Shown here: piece after piece, positions 23,916 through 33,600 of the stretch
How positions within the stretch are numbered: position 1 is the stretch's first letter
How the letters are laid out: the number at the start of each line of letters is the position of its first letter
DNA from: Desulfoluna spongiiphila
Lineage (GTDB): Bacteria; Desulfobacterota; Desulfobacteria; Desulfobacterales; Desulfolunaceae
NCBI RefSeq assembly: GCF_900101345.1
Contig: NZ_FMUX01000020.1
Location: 62,001 to 126,000, forward strand
Reading direction: 5' to 3'
DNA length: 64,000 nt
Program-made: the position numbers and the translations under genes
Notes under the pieces: model-generated
Told to the model about the DNA's origin: nothing
Database searches by the model: none
Seen by the model: only the letters and a program-made list of their open reading frames with translations

Positions 23916-25430
23916 TCAGAAGGAAAGTTGCCCGTCGGGTACAGGGCAGAGAGCGTAGGCGCCGTCCTTTTCTTCCACGGTGGCAAGGGCCCCTGAAACG
24001 GCGCCGTCGTCCACGGTTTCGATGGAAACCACCGAACGGATGTGGCGGATCAGGGGCCTGCCGTTTACCACTGCGTTGTCCAGGCTGTCCATGTCGCCTT
24101 TTTCAAGGACGGCCCACACCTTTTTAAAGGGCTCCTTTTCAAGGAGGTCCGGGGTGAGCTGCATGAGGCGGATCCAGGAGCCGGAGTTGAAGTAGGCGGG
24201 GCCTGAGGCCGTGCTGATGGCTTTGTGGAGGTGGGTGTGACCCGCCACCACCACGTCCACCTCCGGGCCCACAAGGCCCAGGACACTCTGGCTGGTCTTG
24301 TCTTCGGTTTTCGGGTTGAAGGTGGGGTCGTCTTTGAGCCAGCCCCGGAGGGCTTCACGCATGTTCTCTTCCGGGGATCGCCCCCTGATTTTGTCCCAGA
24401 TGGCCCCCCAGGTGCCCAGGAATTCGGGTTGGTCCGAGGCAAGGGCCAGGGAGGCAGGGGAGGTTCCCTTTGCCAGGTGGGTGTCCATTTCTCCAAGGAG
24501 GCTGTCCATGTCCGAGCCTCCGGCCGAGGGGGCGCTCACAAGGCTGGGGTAGCTGATGGCCATGACGTGCTGAAAGGTCCGATCCGCCGAGGCCTTCTCA
24601 TCGGAAAATTCCCCTTCAAGGCCGAGGAAGCCGTCCGGGCCGCGGTGTTTGTCTCGGACGAAGTCCGCGGCGACCCCGAAAAGGCTCTTGAGTCGCGACC
24701 AGGTGACGGCATGGTCGTCCATGGCCATGAGCAGGGCGGGGATGGTCTCGGTTTCGGGTTTGAGCAGGTCGACCCATCGGTATTTTTTCTTGAGCCCGTT
24801 CATCACGTCGATGACCATTTTGGTGCCGGCGTTGGGTGTCCAGGGCGTCAGGGGGGCATACCGCTTCTTTTCTGCGCTGATGCGGGCCAGGGTACGGTAG
24901 TCCACGGGGTTCCAGGCATCGGTTTCGTTGCCGTGGAGGCACAACATGTTTTTGTCCCCGACCCGGCAGGCAAAGCCGGTGCCGTCCATGGCAAAGGTGA
25001 GGCGGCCCCGGGCCGCGTCGGAATCTCCGCAGAGCTGATGGGCCAGAAAGGCCCTCACCTCGGGCAGGGCCAGCTCCACGTCGTGGTTTCCCAGCACGAT
25101 GATCAGGTTGCGGTTTTCAGACCGGGTGTAGTCGGACAGGGCCTGAAAGATCTCCGCGAACGCCGGGTCGCCCATGATGCGTTTAAGGTCCTCTACGGCA
25201 TGGTGGGGGCGGAAGTAACACGATTTTTCATGGTTTGGTGCGGGCTCGGCGAGAAAATCGACGATATCCCCGTTGAGAACAAGGGCTGTCTTCTGTTCCT
25301 TCGGTTGCGACGCCAGGTGGCTGATGAGCCAGGCAAGGGCCTTCTGCTGGTTGAAGATCTGGAACCCGGGGGAGCCCCCCAAATGGATGTCGGAGATCAC
25401 ATGGACAGCATCGTACTGAGGAAAAGGCAT
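23916..25430 (-). CDS. Calcineurin-like metallophosphoesterase, long form
   Basis: 504 residues from ATG 25430 (GAGGTG upstream). A longer frame to 25646 is rejected: its extra 72 codons translate repeat element copy 4. All metal motifs are present: DIHLGG (Asp14, His16), NGDIVDF (Asp55), LGNHD (Asn115-His116), LHGNE, and GHTHLHKA. The fold is that of two-metal phosphoesterases, but the protein is about twice the size of LpxH-type enzymes. It has a large helical insertion (~200-370) and a C-terminal beta-rich extension. No signal peptide. It is upstream of the CHAT gene on the same strand. Substrate unknown (nucleotide, phospholipid or nucleic acid are all possible). Confidence 0.85.
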   Translation of the reverse strand: MPFPQYDAVHVISDIHLGGSPGFQIFNQQKALAWLISHLASQPKEQKTALVLNGDIVDFLAEPAPNHEKSCYFRPHHAVEDLKRIMGDPAFAEIFQALSDYTRSENRNLIIVLGNHDVELALPEVRAFLAHQLCGDSDAARGRLTFAMDGTGFACRVGDKNMLCLHGNETDAWNPVDYRTLARISAEKKRYAPLTPWTPNAGTKMVIDVMNGLKKKYRWVDLLKPETETIPALLMAMDDHAVTWSRLKSLFGVAADFVRDKHRGPDGFLGLEGEFSDEKASADRTFQHVMAISYPSLVSAPSAGGSDMDSLLGEMDTHLAKGTSPASLALASDQPEFLGTWGAIWDKIRGRSPEENMREALRGWLKDDPTFNPKTEDKTSQSVLGLVGPEVDVVVAGHTHLHKAISTASGPAYFNSGSWIRLMQLTPDLLEKEPFKKVWAVLEKGDMDSLDNAVVNGRPLIRHIRSVVSIETVDDGAVSGALATVEEKDGAYALCPVPDGQLSF

Positions 25431-25536
25431 GGTGCACCTCGTGCAGGGGTTAATAAGCGGATATTGTATCGTATTTCGCGGATTTTGCAAGGGGCGGCGG
25501 GGGCTGAGACAGGGCCAATGCATGTAACTGCAAGTT

Positions 25537-25755
25537 GCCTCCGGCGGGTCGCTTTTTGAAAAAAGCTCCGCAAAAACTTTTCGGTTGCCTGCGCTTTTAT
25601 TGCTCAGCCCCAGGGGGCTGAGCAATAAAAGCGCAGGGATGCACACCAGGCGAAATCAATGTAAATACGAGCATATTTGAATGAACCAACATCGAATTCA
25701 ATGCCTGTTTGTCAAACTTTTCAAAAGTTTGGCCCCCGGCAGGGCCGCCGGAGGC
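25537..25755. repeat. Class II intergenic element, copy 4
   Basis: 219 bp bounded by GCCTCCGGCGG and CCGCCGGAGGC. Left module: GGTCGCTTTTTGAAAAAAGC hairpin, then CTCCGCAAAAACTTTTCGG. Centre: a 24-bp perfect stem (25588-25611 with 25614-25637) around a two-base loop. Right module: CCTGTTTGTCAAACTTTTCA and on to the end, the same module A as in class I, inverted. It sits between the divergent metallophosphoesterase and ABC-transporter genes. Confidence 0.8.
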
Positions 25756-26025
25756 AAAATCTAAATGCGTTGGCCCTGGGAGCTGCGACGTGTTCTGATC
25801 GTGGGGCGGGCCCGGTGGGAACAGAGATCGCGGTCTGTGGACACGTGGAAATTCTGAACGCTGAAATAGACATGAAATAAGAGGTATGCCCGGGATGCGC
25901 CGATTGTCATTCACTTTTCTCTTTAACTCTTTGGGGGGAACAACCGAAAAACACAGTGTGGGGGGATCTCATTCCGGCGGAGGGCTTCGGGACCTCTGCG
26001 GTAACGGCGAAACCAGGCAGGTAAG
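25756..26025. other. Leader region of the ABC operon
   Basis: 270 bp between the repeat element and the first ABC gene. I compared it by eye with TPP, guanidine (ykkC) and SAM riboswitch cores and found no match. The CGGCGGAGGGCTTCGGGACC segment (25976-25995) can form a small hairpin. No gene seen. Confidence 0.35.
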
Positions 26026-26781
26026 ATGACCGACAAGATTCGACTCAGCGACATTTCAAAAATATTCAAGCTCTCCGGGCGGAAACGAAAAGCAGCCCTG
26101 GGTGGGGTTCGCCTCTCCGTTGCCGAAGGAGACTTCGTGGTCGTCCTCGGCAGGTCGGGGTGCGGAAAGTCCACCCTGCTCAACATTGTGGCGGGCATGG
26201 TTCCCCCCACAGCCGGGGAGGTGACCGTGGACGGATCGGCGGTGGATCGCCCCGACCCCTCGCGCATCCTTCTGACCCAGCAGCCCATGCTCCTGCCCTG
26301 GCTCACCGTGCTGGAAAATGTCGCCTTCGGCTGCAAGCTCAGGGGAGAGACCGAGGATTTGCTCCTGAGGGCAAGGACCTGGCTGGAGAGGGTCCATATG
26401 ACAGGCCACGAGAGCTATCTTCCAGGAGAACTCTCCCAGGGCATGCAGCAGCGGGTCTGCCTGGCCCGGGCCCTTATGGGGCAGCCCGACCTTCTGTTGA
26501 TGGACGAGCCCTTCGGGGCCCTGGACACCTTTACCCGGTCACGGCTCCATGAAGAGATGATGCGGATTCGTCAGGAGACCGACATCACCGTGGTGTTTGT
26601 GACCCACGATCTGGATGAGGCCCTGGCCCTGGGAAGCCGCGTGGTGCTCCTGGGCGGAGAGCCCGGTCACATCATGGCGGAGTTCAAGCTGGATCGGTCC
26701 TACCCCCGGGACCCTGCCGATCCGGTCCTGCGGGGCGTGAAAGAAGAGATCATGGAACTATTTCAGGAGGTGAGCCTGTGA
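26026..26781 (+). CDS. ABC transporter ATP-binding protein, NitT/TauT family
   Basis: 251 residues. Walker A GRSGCGKS, Q-loop TQQPMLLPW, signature LSQGMQQR, Walker B LLLMDEP, and switch His in FVTHDLDEA; the DEALALGSRV run is typical of SsuB/TauB/NrtD subunits. It powers import through the permease at 28120. Its stop overlaps the GTG start of the next gene by four bases. First gene of the importer operon. Confidence 0.92.
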   Translation: MTDKIRLSDISKIFKLSGRKRKAALGGVRLSVAEGDFVVVLGRSGCGKSTLLNIVAGMVPPTAGEVTVDGSAVDRPDPSRILLTQQPMLLPWLTVLENVAFGCKLRGETEDLLLRARTWLERVHMTGHESYLPGELSQGMQQRVCLARALMGQPDLLLMDEPFGALDTFTRSRLHEEMMRIRQETDITVVFVTHDLDEALALGSRVVLLGGEPGHIMAEFKLDRSYPRDPADPVLRGVKEEIMELFQEVSL

Positions 26782-27980
26782 ACAGGATCGTGACCCGCAG
26801 GGACTTTATCAAACAGGCCGGTGTGGTCGCCGCCGGCACCGCCCTGGGCATGGCCGGACTTCCCGGTCTGGCCCGCGCTGCAGGGGAACCCGAACTCCGG
26901 GTGGGGTACCTGCCCATCACGGATTCGGCCCCGCTTCTCATCGCCCATGCCCTGGGATACTTCCAGGAGGAGGGCCTGAACCTGAAAAAACCGGTGCGGG
27001 TGCGAAGCTGGTCCACCCTCATGGAGTCCTTTTTATCCGGAAAGTTCAACCTGACCCACATGCTGCTCCCCATGCCGGTGTGGATGCGGTTCAAAAATCG
27101 GGTGCCGGTGAAGGTCCTGGCCTGGAACCACACCAACGGCAGCGCCATCACCGTGCGGGGGGATTCGGATATCCGAAGCTTTGCGGACCTGGGCGGTCAC
27201 CAGATCGCCGTGCCGTACTGGTACTCCATCCACAACGTGATTCTCCAGATGGGCCTTAGAAAATTCGGACTAAAGCCCGTGATCCAGCGCCAGACAGCGC
27301 CCCTGGCCCCCGACGAGGTGAATCTTTTTGTGCTCTCACCCCCGGAAATGCCCGCAGCCCTTGCCGGAAGGAAAATTGACGGGTACATTGTGGCCGATCC
27401 CATCAACGCCATCAGCGAGGTGAAGACCGGCGCGCGTATCATGCGCTTTACCGGAGACGTCTGGAAGAACCACCCCTGCTGCGTTGTGGTGATGAACGAA
27501 GGGCTGGTGGCCCGTCAGCCGGTGTTTGCCCAGAAGGTGATGAACGCCATTGTCCGTTCCCAGCTCTGGATCACGGAACATCGCAGCGATGCCGCCCGTA
27601 TCCTGAGCCGTCAGGGCGGAAACTACCTTCCCGTGGACGAAGAGATTCTGCTTCGGGCCTTTACGGGGTACGACCCTGCCGTCTACGGTCAAATGGGCGG
27701 TACCGGCGCCATCCACCACCCGGAGTGGCAGCTGGAGCGCATCGGCTTTCAGCCCTGGCCCTATCCGGCGGCCACCCGGCTGCTCGTGGGCGAGCTGGGG
27801 CGAACGGTGGTTGAAGGGGATGCGGCCTTTTTGCGCACCCTGGACCCGGAGGTGGCGGCCGCAGAGCTCGTGGACGATCGCTTTGTCACCCGGGCCATCG
27901 AGGCGGTGGGCGGGCCGGGAAAATTTCTGTACGGCCGCCTGGACGACCCCTTCCACCGGGAGGAGATTATTTCTGTGTAA
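26778..27980 (+). CDS. ABC substrate-binding protein with Tat signal
   Basis: 400 residues, GTG start with AGGAGG 7-12 bases before it. The N-terminus MNRIVTRRDFIKQAG carries the twin-arginine pattern RRDFIK and a hydrophobic stretch ending ARA, so it is exported folded through Tat. The mature part is an NMT1/NrtA-type periplasmic-binding fold (LRVGYLPITDSAPLLIAHALGYFQEEG, split here as motif start LRVGYLPITDSAPL). Relatives bind nitrate, taurine, sulfonates, pyrimidine precursors or bicarbonate; the ligand is not deducible. Tat export suggests a cofactor or a need to fold in the cytoplasm, which is not usual for NrtA homologues but known in some. Confidence 0.9.
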   Translation: MNRIVTRRDFIKQAGVVAAGTALGMAGLPGLARAAGEPELRVGYLPITDSAPLLIAHALGYFQEEGLNLKKPVRVRSWSTLMESFLSGKFNLTHMLLPMPVWMRFKNRVPVKVLAWNHTNGSAITVRGDSDIRSFADLGGHQIAVPYWYSIHNVILQMGLRKFGLKPVIQRQTAPLAPDEVNLFVLSPPEMPAALAGRKIDGYIVADPINAISEVKTGARIMRFTGDVWKNHPCCVVVMNEGLVARQPVFAQKVMNAIVRSQLWITEHRSDAARILSRQGGNYLPVDEEILLRAFTGYDPAVYGQMGGTGAIHHPEWQLERIGFQPWPYPAATRLLVGELGRTVVEGDAAFLRTLDPEVAAAELVDDRFVTRAIEAVGGPGKFLYGRLDDPFHREEIISV

Positions 27981-28119
27981 CCGGATTGATGCGTGACAGG
28001 GCCTTGGAATGTAAAAATGGACCCCGCGCTTTATTGCCTGCAGCCGTGACCGGCCGTTTTGGATTCGCCGGGACGGCCCACACCTGCGCACGACGCCATG
28101 TTACCGAGACCCAAACCAT

Positions 28120-28950
28120 ATGAATGTGATTGAGAAGTATTTGAAAAAGCAATCTGTTTACGCGAAGCAGCCCTATGCGGAAAAAATGATGAACAGCGGG
28201 CTTTTTATGGGGCTTGCCGGGTTCCTTTTTTTTGTCGGTATCTGGGCGGCAGGGGGGTACCTGCTCTTCAGCAGGACGGACCTGGCCCAGTTCCAGGGCT
28301 TTTTGCCCCTGCCCACCTTAAAGGGGCTGGTGCGCCTGGGCGGCAGCGCCCATTTCTGGGCCTCGGCCGGGGCGAGCCTTTCCAGGGTCTGCCTGGGCAT
28401 TCTCATCGCCTTTCTCGTGGGGTTTCCCGTGGGGCTTCTCCTTGGCTTTTACCGAACGGTCCGGGTCCTCACCTACCCGCCCATGCAGTTCCTCCGCATG
28501 GTGAGCCCCCTGTCCTGGATGCCCATTGCCCTTCTGATTTTTTCCAGCTTTGAGACGGCCATCTGTTTTATCATCACCATGGCCACAATCTGGCCCATTA
28601 TCCTGAACACCTCCCTGGGTGTGGTGCGGGTCAACCCCGGCTGGATCATGATGGCCCGGAACCAGGGCGCCACAGACCGGCAGCTCCTTACCCGCATCAT
28701 CATTCCCGCCTCCATTCCCTACATCCTCACCAGCCTGCGCCTGGCCCTGGGCGTGGCCTGGATCGTCCTGGTCCCCGCCGAATTTCTGGGGGTCTCAAGC
28801 GGTCTCGGCTACATCATCAACGATGCCCGGGACACCATGGAGTACGACCTGCTCATGGCCACGGTCCTTGCCATCGGCCTTCTGGGGTTCTGCCTGGACG
28901 GCGCCATTCAGCTGCTTCGACGGTATTTGAACTGGGGGAGTGAAAGGTAA
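28120..28950 (+). CDS. ABC transporter permease, NitT/TauT family
   Basis: 276 residues with six membrane helices. The cytoplasmic EAA-type loop reads ARNQGATDRQLLTRIIIPASIPYI, the signature of SsuC/TauC permeases, and AWIVLVPAEFLGVSSGLGYII matches the family. It lies 139 bp after the binding-protein gene; the gap contains no gene. A ribosome site before ATG 28120 is weak; Met at codon 23 or 24 is an alternative start, but it would shorten the N-terminal cytoplasmic tail only. Confidence 0.9.
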   Translation: MNVIEKYLKKQSVYAKQPYAEKMMNSGLFMGLAGFLFFVGIWAAGGYLLFSRTDLAQFQGFLPLPTLKGLVRLGGSAHFWASAGASLSRVCLGILIAFLVGFPVGLLLGFYRTVRVLTYPPMQFLRMVSPLSWMPIALLIFSSFETAICFIITMATIWPIILNTSLGVVRVNPGWIMMARNQGATDRQLLTRIIIPASIPYILTSLRLALGVAWIVLVPAEFLGVSSGLGYIINDARDTMEYDLLMATVLAIGLLGFCLDGAIQLLRRYLNWGSER

Positions 28951-29154
28951 ATCAGGGGATAGGTCATGGGGGGGGGCGGAACGTTTCTGTGGGGATGTTT
29001 TTTCGTGTTTTCCTGTGGCGAAAACGGTGCGGGAGCCTCACCCTACGTGTGTCCCGAGGTGGTGAGGGGACCATGCTGCGCCGTGCGCATCGACAATAAA
29101 CCGTTTCCCTCAATTTTAACGATTGACTTCGCTGAGTGATCTGCTTCGATCCTT

Positions 29155-29203
29155 CCTATCACCTATCACCTATCACCTATCACCTATCACCTATCACCTA
29201 TCA
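29155..29203 (+). repeat. Seven tandem copies of the heptamer CCTATCA
   Basis: Perfect 7 x 7-bp array, followed by a partial eighth unit (CCTG). It lies in the gap 28951-29335 between the permease gene and the TolC-type gene, which converge. The rest of this gap holds no gene. Heptanucleotide arrays of this kind vary in copy number by slippage. Confidence 0.95.
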
Positions 29204-29335
29204 CCTGCTTTTTCCCCGCACACCGGCCGGATCGCAGTCGCGCGTGCGATCCAACCGGCGCAGGGGTCGCTGCACACGGAAAAAAGAGAGGATAGGTCAT
29301 GGGAAAGAATGTCTTGTTGCCCTATGGCCTGTAGT

Positions 29336-30616
29336 TTACCTGTCCCCTGTTTCGAATCCCTCGGTGAGTCTCAGCAGGGTAAAGTGGGTGCCGAAGACGT
29401 CGGTCTGGGCGGAGATGTGGTTGAACCGGGCGCGGGAGAGGCTGAAGATGGCGTCCAATACCTCGGTGGAGGTGGCCACACCCTGTTCGAAGGCCAGGTC
29501 GGTGACCCGCAGGTTCTCCTCGGCCTCGGCAAGGCCCGATCGCGCCACGGCAAGGTTGTCGATGGCCACATCCCGTTCGAGGATGGCGTTGTCGAAGTTT
29601 GTGGTCAGGCTGTTCTCAAGCTCCCTTAACTGGTGGCGAAGGGCGGTCTCGGTGAGGGACGCCTGGCTTAATGTCGCCTCTTTTTTCAGGCCGTCAAAAA
29701 GGTTCATGGAGACCGAGGCGGTGAGGCGGACATCGTCACCGTTGACCTCCGAGGAGCCGAAGCTGTAATCGTCAAGATACCGGCTGGTGTACGTGGCCGA
29801 AAGGTCCAGGGTCGGCATGTAGGCGGCCCGGGCGGCCTTCTTTCTCATGGCGGCACCCGAGAGTGTCTCCTTGAGGGAGAGGAGTTCGCTGTTGCTTGAA
29901 AGGAGAGCTTCTTTGCCCTCAGCCGACTCGATGACGGCGGGAAGCTCCTTGAACAGGCTGAAGTCCAGGGCGTTGACCTCGTTTGCCGTTATGGGGCGCC
30001 CAACGGCCAGGCTCAGGGTGTTGAGGGCCGAGGTGATGTTGGCCTGGGTGCGGCGCTCGGTCTGCACCGCGTTGTCCATCTCCACCTTCACCGTGAGCAG
30101 GTCCCGCTTTTTAAGAACCCCCACGTTGTATTTCAACTCCATCTCCCGATACCGATCCCTGTAAAGACGCACCGCATCCTGTGCCACGGTGAGGTTCTGC
30201 CTGCTGCGGTAGACCCCCAGAAAGGCCAGGGCCACGTTCTGGCTGACGTCCTGACGCGTGGACCTGAGGTCGAGCTGGCCTGCTTCGGCCCCGAATCGGG
30301 CGGCTTTCAGGGAGTAGGCGTCCTTAAAGCCTGAGAAGACGTTTACGGCGATGCTGCCTGTGAAGCCGTCGTTTTTTTCCCGGACTTCGGTGATGGTGTC
30401 GTGGTTGTACCGGTTGGCTTCGTAGCCGACGTCCACGCTGGGGAGAAAGGGGCTTCTGGCTTCCTGGACCTTCTTTTCGGCGATGGCGGCTTCGGCCTCG
30501 CTGGCTTTCACGGTGTGGCGCCCGGACAGGGCCTCCTGCTGCAGCTCGGAGAGGGTCAGGGCGTGGAGAGGGGAGGCGATCAGGCAAAGGGTTGCCAGAA
30601 CGAGAAGTCGTTTCAT
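29336..30616 (-). CDS. TolC-type outer-membrane efflux channel
   Basis: 426 residues, signal peptide ending LHA, two OEP repeats with long heptad helices (AEAAIAEKKVQEARSPFLPS is the conserved first-repeat start; QLRELENSLTTNFDNAILE in the second). Trimeric outer-membrane duct of a tripartite pump. Last gene of the tetR-MFP-RND-OMF operon, 59 bp after the RND gene. GAGGT lies ten bases before ATG. Confidence 0.92.
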   Translation of the reverse strand: MKRLLVLATLCLIASPLHALTLSELQQEALSGRHTVKASEAEAAIAEKKVQEARSPFLPSVDVGYEANRYNHDTITEVREKNDGFTGSIAVNVFSGFKDAYSLKAARFGAEAGQLDLRSTRQDVSQNVALAFLGVYRSRQNLTVAQDAVRLYRDRYREMELKYNVGVLKKRDLLTVKVEMDNAVQTERRTQANITSALNTLSLAVGRPITANEVNALDFSLFKELPAVIESAEGKEALLSSNSELLSLKETLSGAAMRKKAARAAYMPTLDLSATYTSRYLDDYSFGSSEVNGDDVRLTASVSMNLFDGLKKEATLSQASLTETALRHQLRELENSLTTNFDNAILERDVAIDNLAVARSGLAEAEENLRVTDLAFEQGVATSTEVLDAIFSLSRARFNHISAQTDVFGTHFTLLRLTEGFETGDR

Positions 30617-30675
30617 GGTATGTGTACCTCACTGCTCGTCATGGGGGCCGGAAGGACCGGCCCCCATGGTGTGTG

Positions 30676-33600
30676 TTAGGCTGAGTAACGCTCTAAAGAC
30701 TCTTGAACCGGGGCGGCCTTCCGGCCTTTCTCCTCATACCCGATGAAAAAGGAGAGGAGCGCGGGGATGACAAAGAGGGTGAAGAGGGTGGACAGGGCCA
30801 TCCCACCCAGCAGCACGCTGCCGATCCCTCGATAGAGTTCGGACCCGGAGTCGGTGGCCAGTACCAGGGGCAGAAAACCGGAGATACTGGTGCAGACGCT
30901 CATGAAGATGGGCCGGATACGGGTGCGAATGGCATCCTTGATGGCATCCATCCCCAGCATGTTCTCCAGTCGCACGTTGTTCAGGGACTGGTGGACGATG
31001 AGGATGGCGTTGTTCACCACCGTGCCCACGAGGATAATAAAGCCCAGCATGGTGAGCACGTCCAGGGGCTGTCTGGCCACGAGAAGGTCCACCAGCCTCA
31101 GCCCGATGAACCCGCCGGCAGCTGCCAGGGGCACGGAGAAGAGGATGATGAAGGGGTAGAGAAAGTTCTCGAAGAGCGAGGCCATCAACAGATAGGTGAT
31201 AAGGATCGCCAGGGCCAGGTTCCACTTCAGGGCATGGAAGGTCTCCATGAGTTTGTTGGCGTTGCCGCCCAGTTTGACGTTTAACCCGGAGAGCTGTCCT
31301 GCCTCGGACAGGCCGTCCACGGTGGTGCGGATGGTCTCCATGGCCTCCTGGAGGGGCACGTCGATGGGGGGGGTGATCTCCAGGCGGATGTTTCGCCGCT
31401 TTTCAAGGCGGTCGATCTGGGTCATGCCGTGCTCGTAGGAGAGGGTGGCCACATCGCCCACGCGGACCAGCTTCCCGTGGTTGTTGACCATGGGGGCCGC
31501 CAGGATGGCCTCGGGGGTTTTAAAATCCGCCTCTTCGCTGCGAACCACAAGGTCGATGCGGTCCTTGCCGTCGGGGCTGTAGTCCGCCACCTTGCGGCCG
31601 TCCATCAACACATCCACGTAGATCCCCAGCTCCTGCTCGGTGAGTCCGCCGGCAGCCAGTTTTTTCTTGTCCGGGATGATGCGGCCTTCCGGGTACGCCA
31701 TCTCAAGGGAGGGCACGGGGCGGATCTGGGAGTTGGGAACGGCCTGTCCCACGGCTCCCCAGAGGGTGAAGCCCGCCTGGACAATGGCTCCCATATCCTC
31801 TCCGGAGATGTTCAGGTCGATGGTGCGGCCCTTGCCCAGGCCGGTCTCAAAGATACCGGGCTGGAGGCTGATGCCGAACATGCCGGGCATGGAGTAGATG
31901 ATCTGGTTGAGGGAGGGAATCAGCTCACCGGCCCGAGTCTCGTCCTCGTCCGTGCAGACCACTCCGAACATGCTGATCATGTCCGCGGAGACGTAAAAGA
32001 CGTTCTTGATCTTGGGCAGGCCCTGGCCGGTGTCCTTGCGATAGGCGTCGGTCTGCTCGAAAACGTACTCGCCCACCTCGTGGCGTTTCTCCGCGGAGTA
32101 CCCGGGGGGCGGCACCAGGATATTCATGATGAAGTTCTGGTTGCCCTGGGGCAGGTATTCGGCTTTGGGCATGAGGGCCCAGGCGATGAGCAGGGAAAAG
32201 GCGGTGAAGCTCACCACACAGCCCACCCGGGTAAGGGTGTTCTTCAGGAAGAAGTTGGACACGCCCATGATGCTGGAGATGAACATGTCCCCGACTTTTC
32301 CCAGGGCGCCCCCCTCTTTCTGGGCAGGGCCCTTTTTTTTGTAGATGAGGTGCATGAAGGAGGGGATCACCGTGATGGAGACAAAAAGGCTGAGCAGGAT
32401 GGCCGTGGTGATGGCGATGGCGATGTCCCGGAAGAGCTGCCCTGCTTCCTGCTTCATGAAGATGACGGGAAGGAAAACCGCCACGGTGGTCAGGGTGGAG
32501 GCGATGACCGCGCCGTAGACCTCGGTGGCCCCTTCGTAGACCGCGTCAAAGGTCTTTTTTCCGAGTTTTAAGTGCCGGTCGATGTTCTCCAGCACCACGA
32601 TGGAGTTGTCCACCAGCATCCCCACGGCAAAGGAGATGCCCGCCAGGCTCACCACGTTCAGGTTGCGGCCCATGAGCCACAAGGTGGTGAAGGTGCCGAT
32701 GGCCGAGATGGGAATGGCCAGGCCGATGGTGCCCGTGGACCGGAAGCTCCTCAGGAAGGTGATCAGGACCAGGATGGCCAGGGCCGCCCCGATGAGGACG
32801 TTCTTTTTCATGATGGAGATGGCCCTCAGGATGTAGGGCGCTTCATCGTAGGACCAGTTGATGTACAGGCCCCGTTTGGCCAATACATCCTCGTTGAGTC
32901 GGTCCACTTCGGCATGGACCCGCTCCACGATCTCCAGGACGTTGCCCCCTTTCTGCTTTTTCACCCCGATGACGATGCCTTCGGCCCCGTTTTCCATGAC
33001 CGAGACAAACTGAGGCTCGTAGCCGATGCGGCTGGTGGCGATATCCCTCAGGAGGATGCGGGTGATGCCGTCATCCACGATCACCACGTCCAGGGGGTCG
33101 GTGACATTCTGGAACTTGGCGGTGGTACGGATGCGGTAGTTCCGTCGGTCGATGCCGAGGACCCCTGCGGAGATGTCGTTGTTGGCCGCGGTGACCCGGG
33201 CGATCACCTGGTTGATGGTGATGCCCCGCCTTGCCATTTTTTCAGGGTCGAGGACGATCTCCAGCTGGTCCTTGGTTCCCCCGAAGACCATGAGGGAGGC
33301 CACGCCGTCGACACGCTCGATGTACTGCTTGACTTCGTTGTCGAAGAAGGTGCGCTGGGTCAGGATGTCGGTGTCGCTTCCTTCAAGGGCGCGCATCTGC
33401 ATCCAGATGATGGGGCGCGTGGACCCACCGGAGCTTGAGATCACCGGCTCGTAGACGTTGTCCGGGTAGTCCGACACCTCGTTGAGCTTGTTGGAGACCC
33501 GGAGCAGGGCCGTGTCCACGTCGGTCTCCAGGGCGAAGGTGAGGGTGATGGTGGCGTAGTCGTTGTAGCTGGAGCTCTCCATCTTCTGGAGGTTCTGGAG

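Noticed and set aside
25431..25646. N-terminal extension of the metallophosphoesterase
   Set aside because: It translates the class II repeat (peptide FAELFSKSDPPEA); the real start at 25430 has a ribosome site.
25871..26025. Riboswitch before the ABC operon
   Set aside because: Compared by eye with TPP, ykkC/guanidine and SAM cores; the conserved bases do not match. A covariance model search would be decisive.
29123..29629. Frames with repeated YHLSPIT peptide
   Set aside because: These are translations of the CCTATCA array, and their downstream part is antisense to the TolC-type gene.
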